Assembly (NCBI GenBank): GCA_903863035.1
Contig: CAIPAT010000246.1
Coordinates: forward strand, 1 to 64,000
Direction: 5' to 3'
Source: an uncultured Lentisphaeria bacterium
GTDB lineage: Bacteria > Verrucomicrobiota > Lentisphaeria > Victivallales > Victivallaceae
DNA: 64,000 nucleotides
The translations under genes were made by a program, and so were the position numbers. Shown here piece by piece: positions 62,064 through 64,000 of the stretch. The notes beneath the pieces were generated by a model that did no database searches, was not told the origin of the DNA, and saw nothing but the letters and a program-made list of their open reading frames with translations. How positions within the stretch are numbered: position 1 is the stretch's first letter; every line of letters starts with the position of its first letter.

Positions 62064-64000
62064 ATGTCAACACTGCCCAAATCATCGCTCGCTCTGATTA
62101 ATAACGAGTACATGCTTCGCCGTCTTTCCGAAGACGGCGCTGTTTTTTCTCATTATAGCGCCAGAAGATCCGGATCGAGGCTGGACATTGACATAGTCAT
62201 TATTCCCAAAGATGTTTTTGTTACCCGCAATGGCATTTTGTTCAACGATGGTGATGTCAAAACAAAGGGAACAAGTTTTGAAGAGATAAAGCAAATGACA
62301 ATCGGCAACGGGAGCCATTTGCGCATAAGTGTCGGCGATTTCTATCTGCCATCAGATGTGTTAGACGGAGACGAATTCAAAAGAATCATCGAAAACTTGA
62401 AATCGTCTGATGAGGTTGCCGACTCGGAAAAGGCAGGATCCGCTGCGGATCCGATCACTGGTGAACCACCGCAACAGGAAGCCCCGAAAAAGGTAACCAA
62501 CCCCAGGCGGAAGAAGACGCTGATGCTGGCAATTGCCGTCATTGTTCTTCTCACAACTCTGTTCTTTGTTTTTAATCAATTTTATAAGAAGATGCCTCCA
62601 CCGGCAAAAAATGGCAACGAGCCGCAGACTCGAGCAACAATCCAACCATCCGATGCGCAGAAAATTGACCATAAAGAAGATTTTTACAGCGCAGGCAAAA
62701 GGTTTTTTGATGCGGGGGAATTCGACAAATCGTTTAACGCCTATCTCAAATCTGCGGAAATGAATAATCCAAATGGGATGATTGCTGTTGCTCATCTTTA
62801 TGAAACAGGAAAAGGAACAAAGAAAAATATTGATAAAGCTGCCGATTGGTATTTCAAAGCGGCGCAGAAAAAAAATTCCGAAGCTGCGGGCTACATAAAA
62901 AAGCTTTCAGATGCAAGCGGCATGATGTTTGATAAGATCGCTCAATGTTACGAGAATGGATATGGCGTAGATGCAGATCAAGAGGAAGCTCTGGTCTGGT
63001 ATGTTAAATCATTCGAATCCGGGAATAAAGAAGCATTAATAAAAATCGTTTCTGCGGCTTCTGAAAAGAACTCCAGTAAAGCGCAGGTTTATCTTGCTGA
63101 ATATTACTCAAATGCTGGGAATAATATTGAGGCGGAGAAATACTACTCGCTTGTATTTAAAAACGGCTCAAGAGATTTTAATGAAAAATTCAAAGGTGTC
63201 CTGCTCAAGGCGGCACTGGAAAAATATAAGACGGGAAATATGGCAGGCGGTGATTTATATTTAAAGAAAGCCGAATCGCTGCTAAGACTCTCGCTGATCG
63301 ATTTAAAAGACAGTAGACTTCTGTTTTACTACGGTAAGTCGCTCCTTGAAAAACAGGGGATGCAGAAAAATATTTTCATCGCTGAAAAATTCCTTGAAAA
63401 AGCATATCTAGCCGGAAATCCCGAAGCAAAAGCCACTTTGGCGGCAGTCTTTCTCCAAATTGCAAACATTAAAAAGGCTGAAAACAAAGAGGATGAATTT
63501 CGCGACTATTTAAAAAAAGCTGTTAGATTAGGCAACCAGGAAGCTTTGTCTATTGTTCAATCCGCGGAATACGACATCGTAATAAAAGAGATGAATTCTA
63601 ATCAGGAAAAGGCAATACCTGCACTTGCAGTCATTGCGGAAGACGGAAATCATAAATACAGAAATGCCGCGCAAAAAATGCTCGGAGAATACTATTTTAA
63701 GAATAAACATTGGGAGGATGCGGAGAAATGGTTTCTGCTTTCGTCTAAAGATGGAGAGGTTAAAATCAAATTGAATCTTGCGATATGTCAATATAATCTT
63801 GGATTATGCTATGAATTGGGAGACGGGGTAGTAAAAGATATGTCAAAAGCCGTGAAATGGTACCGCAAAGCCGCTGAACAAGAATATGCGCATGCTCAGT
63901 ATGCGCTGGGTAAATGTTATTATTCCGGTAATGGCGTGGACAAAGATATTCCAACCGCAATAGTATCGTTCCGTAAAGCCGCTGAACAGGGCCAGGTGGA
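62064..64000 (+). CDS. membrane-anchored Sel1-repeat protein, cut by window end
   Basis: At least 645 residues, open at the right edge. A ~110-residue N-terminal domain (SSLALINNEYMLRRLSEDG, TIGNGSHLRISVGDFYLPSDV) resembles a small beta-sandwich of unknown family. An acidic/Pro linker precedes a basic stretch NPRRKKT and a membrane helix at about 152-173 (MLAIAVIVLLTTLFFVF). From about 232 Sel1/TPR-type repeats run to the end (AVAHLYETGKGTKKNIDKAADWYFKAA, GLCYELGDGVVKDMSKAVKWYRKAAEQ). The stop of the preceding gene is 8 bases upstream. It may be a scaffold of the same complex. Confidence 0.78.
   Translation, partial: MSTLPKSSLALINNEYMLRRLSEDGAVFSHYSARRSGSRLDIDIVIIPKDVFVTRNGILFNDGDVKTKGTSFEEIKQMTIGNGSHLRISVGDFYLPSDVLDGDEFKRIIENLKSSDEVADSEKAGSAADPITGEPPQQEAPKKVTNPRRKKTLMLAIAVIVLLTTLFFVFNQFYKKMPPPAKNGNEPQTRATIQPSDAQKIDHKEDFYSAGKRFFDAGEFDKSFNAYLKSAEMNNPNGMIAVAHLYETGKGTKKNIDKAADWYFKAAQKKNSEAAGYIKKLSDASGMMFDKIAQCYENGYGVDADQEEALVWYVKSFESGNKEALIKIVSAASEKNSSKAQVYLAEYYSNAGNNIEAEKYYSLVFKNGSRDFNEKFKGVLLKAALEKYKTGNMAGGDLYLKKAESLLRLSLIDLKDSRLLFYYGKSLLEKQGMQKNIFIAEKFLEKAYLAGNPEAKATLAAVFLQIANIKKAENKEDEFRDYLKKAVRLGNQEALSIVQSAEYDIVIKEMNSNQEKAIPALAVIAEDGNHKYRNAAQKMLGEYYFKNKHWEDAEKWFLLSSKDGEVKIKLNLAICQYNLGLCYELGDGVVKDMSKAVKWYRKAAEQEYAHAQYALGKCYYSGNGVDKDIPTAIVSFRKAAEQGQV

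Overview
The window is a bacterial chromosomal segment with dense single-copy housekeeping genes (trxB, mnmA, nadA, cysteine desulfurase, cysK, gdhA, hisB, glpK, tsaB, two tRNAs) mixed with many secreted proteins and lipoproteins. Two hybrid GntR-HTH/LacI-type regulators, a DegT aminotransferase paired with an amidohydrolase, a DUF4432-type mutarotase-like protein, a secreted duplicated-domain protein and many TPR proteins are typical of the PVC superphylum. I would guess Lentisphaerota or a close relative. That is inference from gene content; there is no rRNA here to test it.

Layout. 1-767: non-coding, with terminator-like hairpins and five imperfect direct repeats. 768-3901 (+): YjbQ-like enzyme, secreted TPR protein, ExbB/MotA-like protein, thioredoxin reductase. 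4002-13083 (-): a seven-gene chemosensory operon in exactly the Wsp order (MCP, CheW, CheR-TPR, second CheW, CheA-REC, CheB, response regulator). Its output protein is a REC-PP2C (SpoIIE-type) phosphatase instead of the GGDEF protein WspR, and the second CheW gene carries a one-base frameshift. 13276-15648 (+): MFS transporter and DUF4432 protein. 15711-19098 (-): duplicated-domain exported protein, a membrane-protein gene broken by an in-frame TGA, and mnmA. 19457-24244 (-): a compact sulfur/NAD operon rrf2-cysK-metY-iscS-nadA. 24245-35000: a transposase relic, gdhA, an acyltransferase-like gene, a DUF4019 protein, tRNA-Gly, hisB, two tandem paralogous membrane-TPR genes separated by a palindromic mobile-like element, and a DegT/amidohydrolase operon divergent from its likely regulator with clear operator palindromes. 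35000-36000: an IS630 relic. 36037-44601: lipoprotein and TPR genes, glpK and a small kinase-fold protein. 44932-48182: second hybrid regulator, tsaB, a membrane-anchored protein and tRNA-Leu.

From tRNA-Leu (48097) to the right edge the character changes: AT-richer sequence, short direct repeats right after the tRNA, then a long same-strand set of large proteins of unknown function. Its core (51460-64000 and beyond) encodes a vWA-like/four-PKD single-pass membrane protein, a three-helix membrane protein, a 904-residue tubulin/FtsZ-like GTPase, a 132-residue protein, an 820-residue SrfB-like actin/Hsp70-fold ATPase, a coiled-coil membrane protein and a membrane-anchored Sel1-repeat protein cut by the window end. 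A tubulin-fold and an actin-fold nucleotide-binding protein encoded together with envelope-spanning adaptors is the best candidate here for an undescribed system. It may be a genomic island entering at tRNA-Leu.

Several dispersed non-coding elements are visible: a palindromic MITE-like family (3898, 30448) whose ends overlap the stop codons of the preceding genes, a ~98-bp repeat (39546, 50791), heptamer tandem repeats (19381, 24367) and the five-copy repeat at 113-621.
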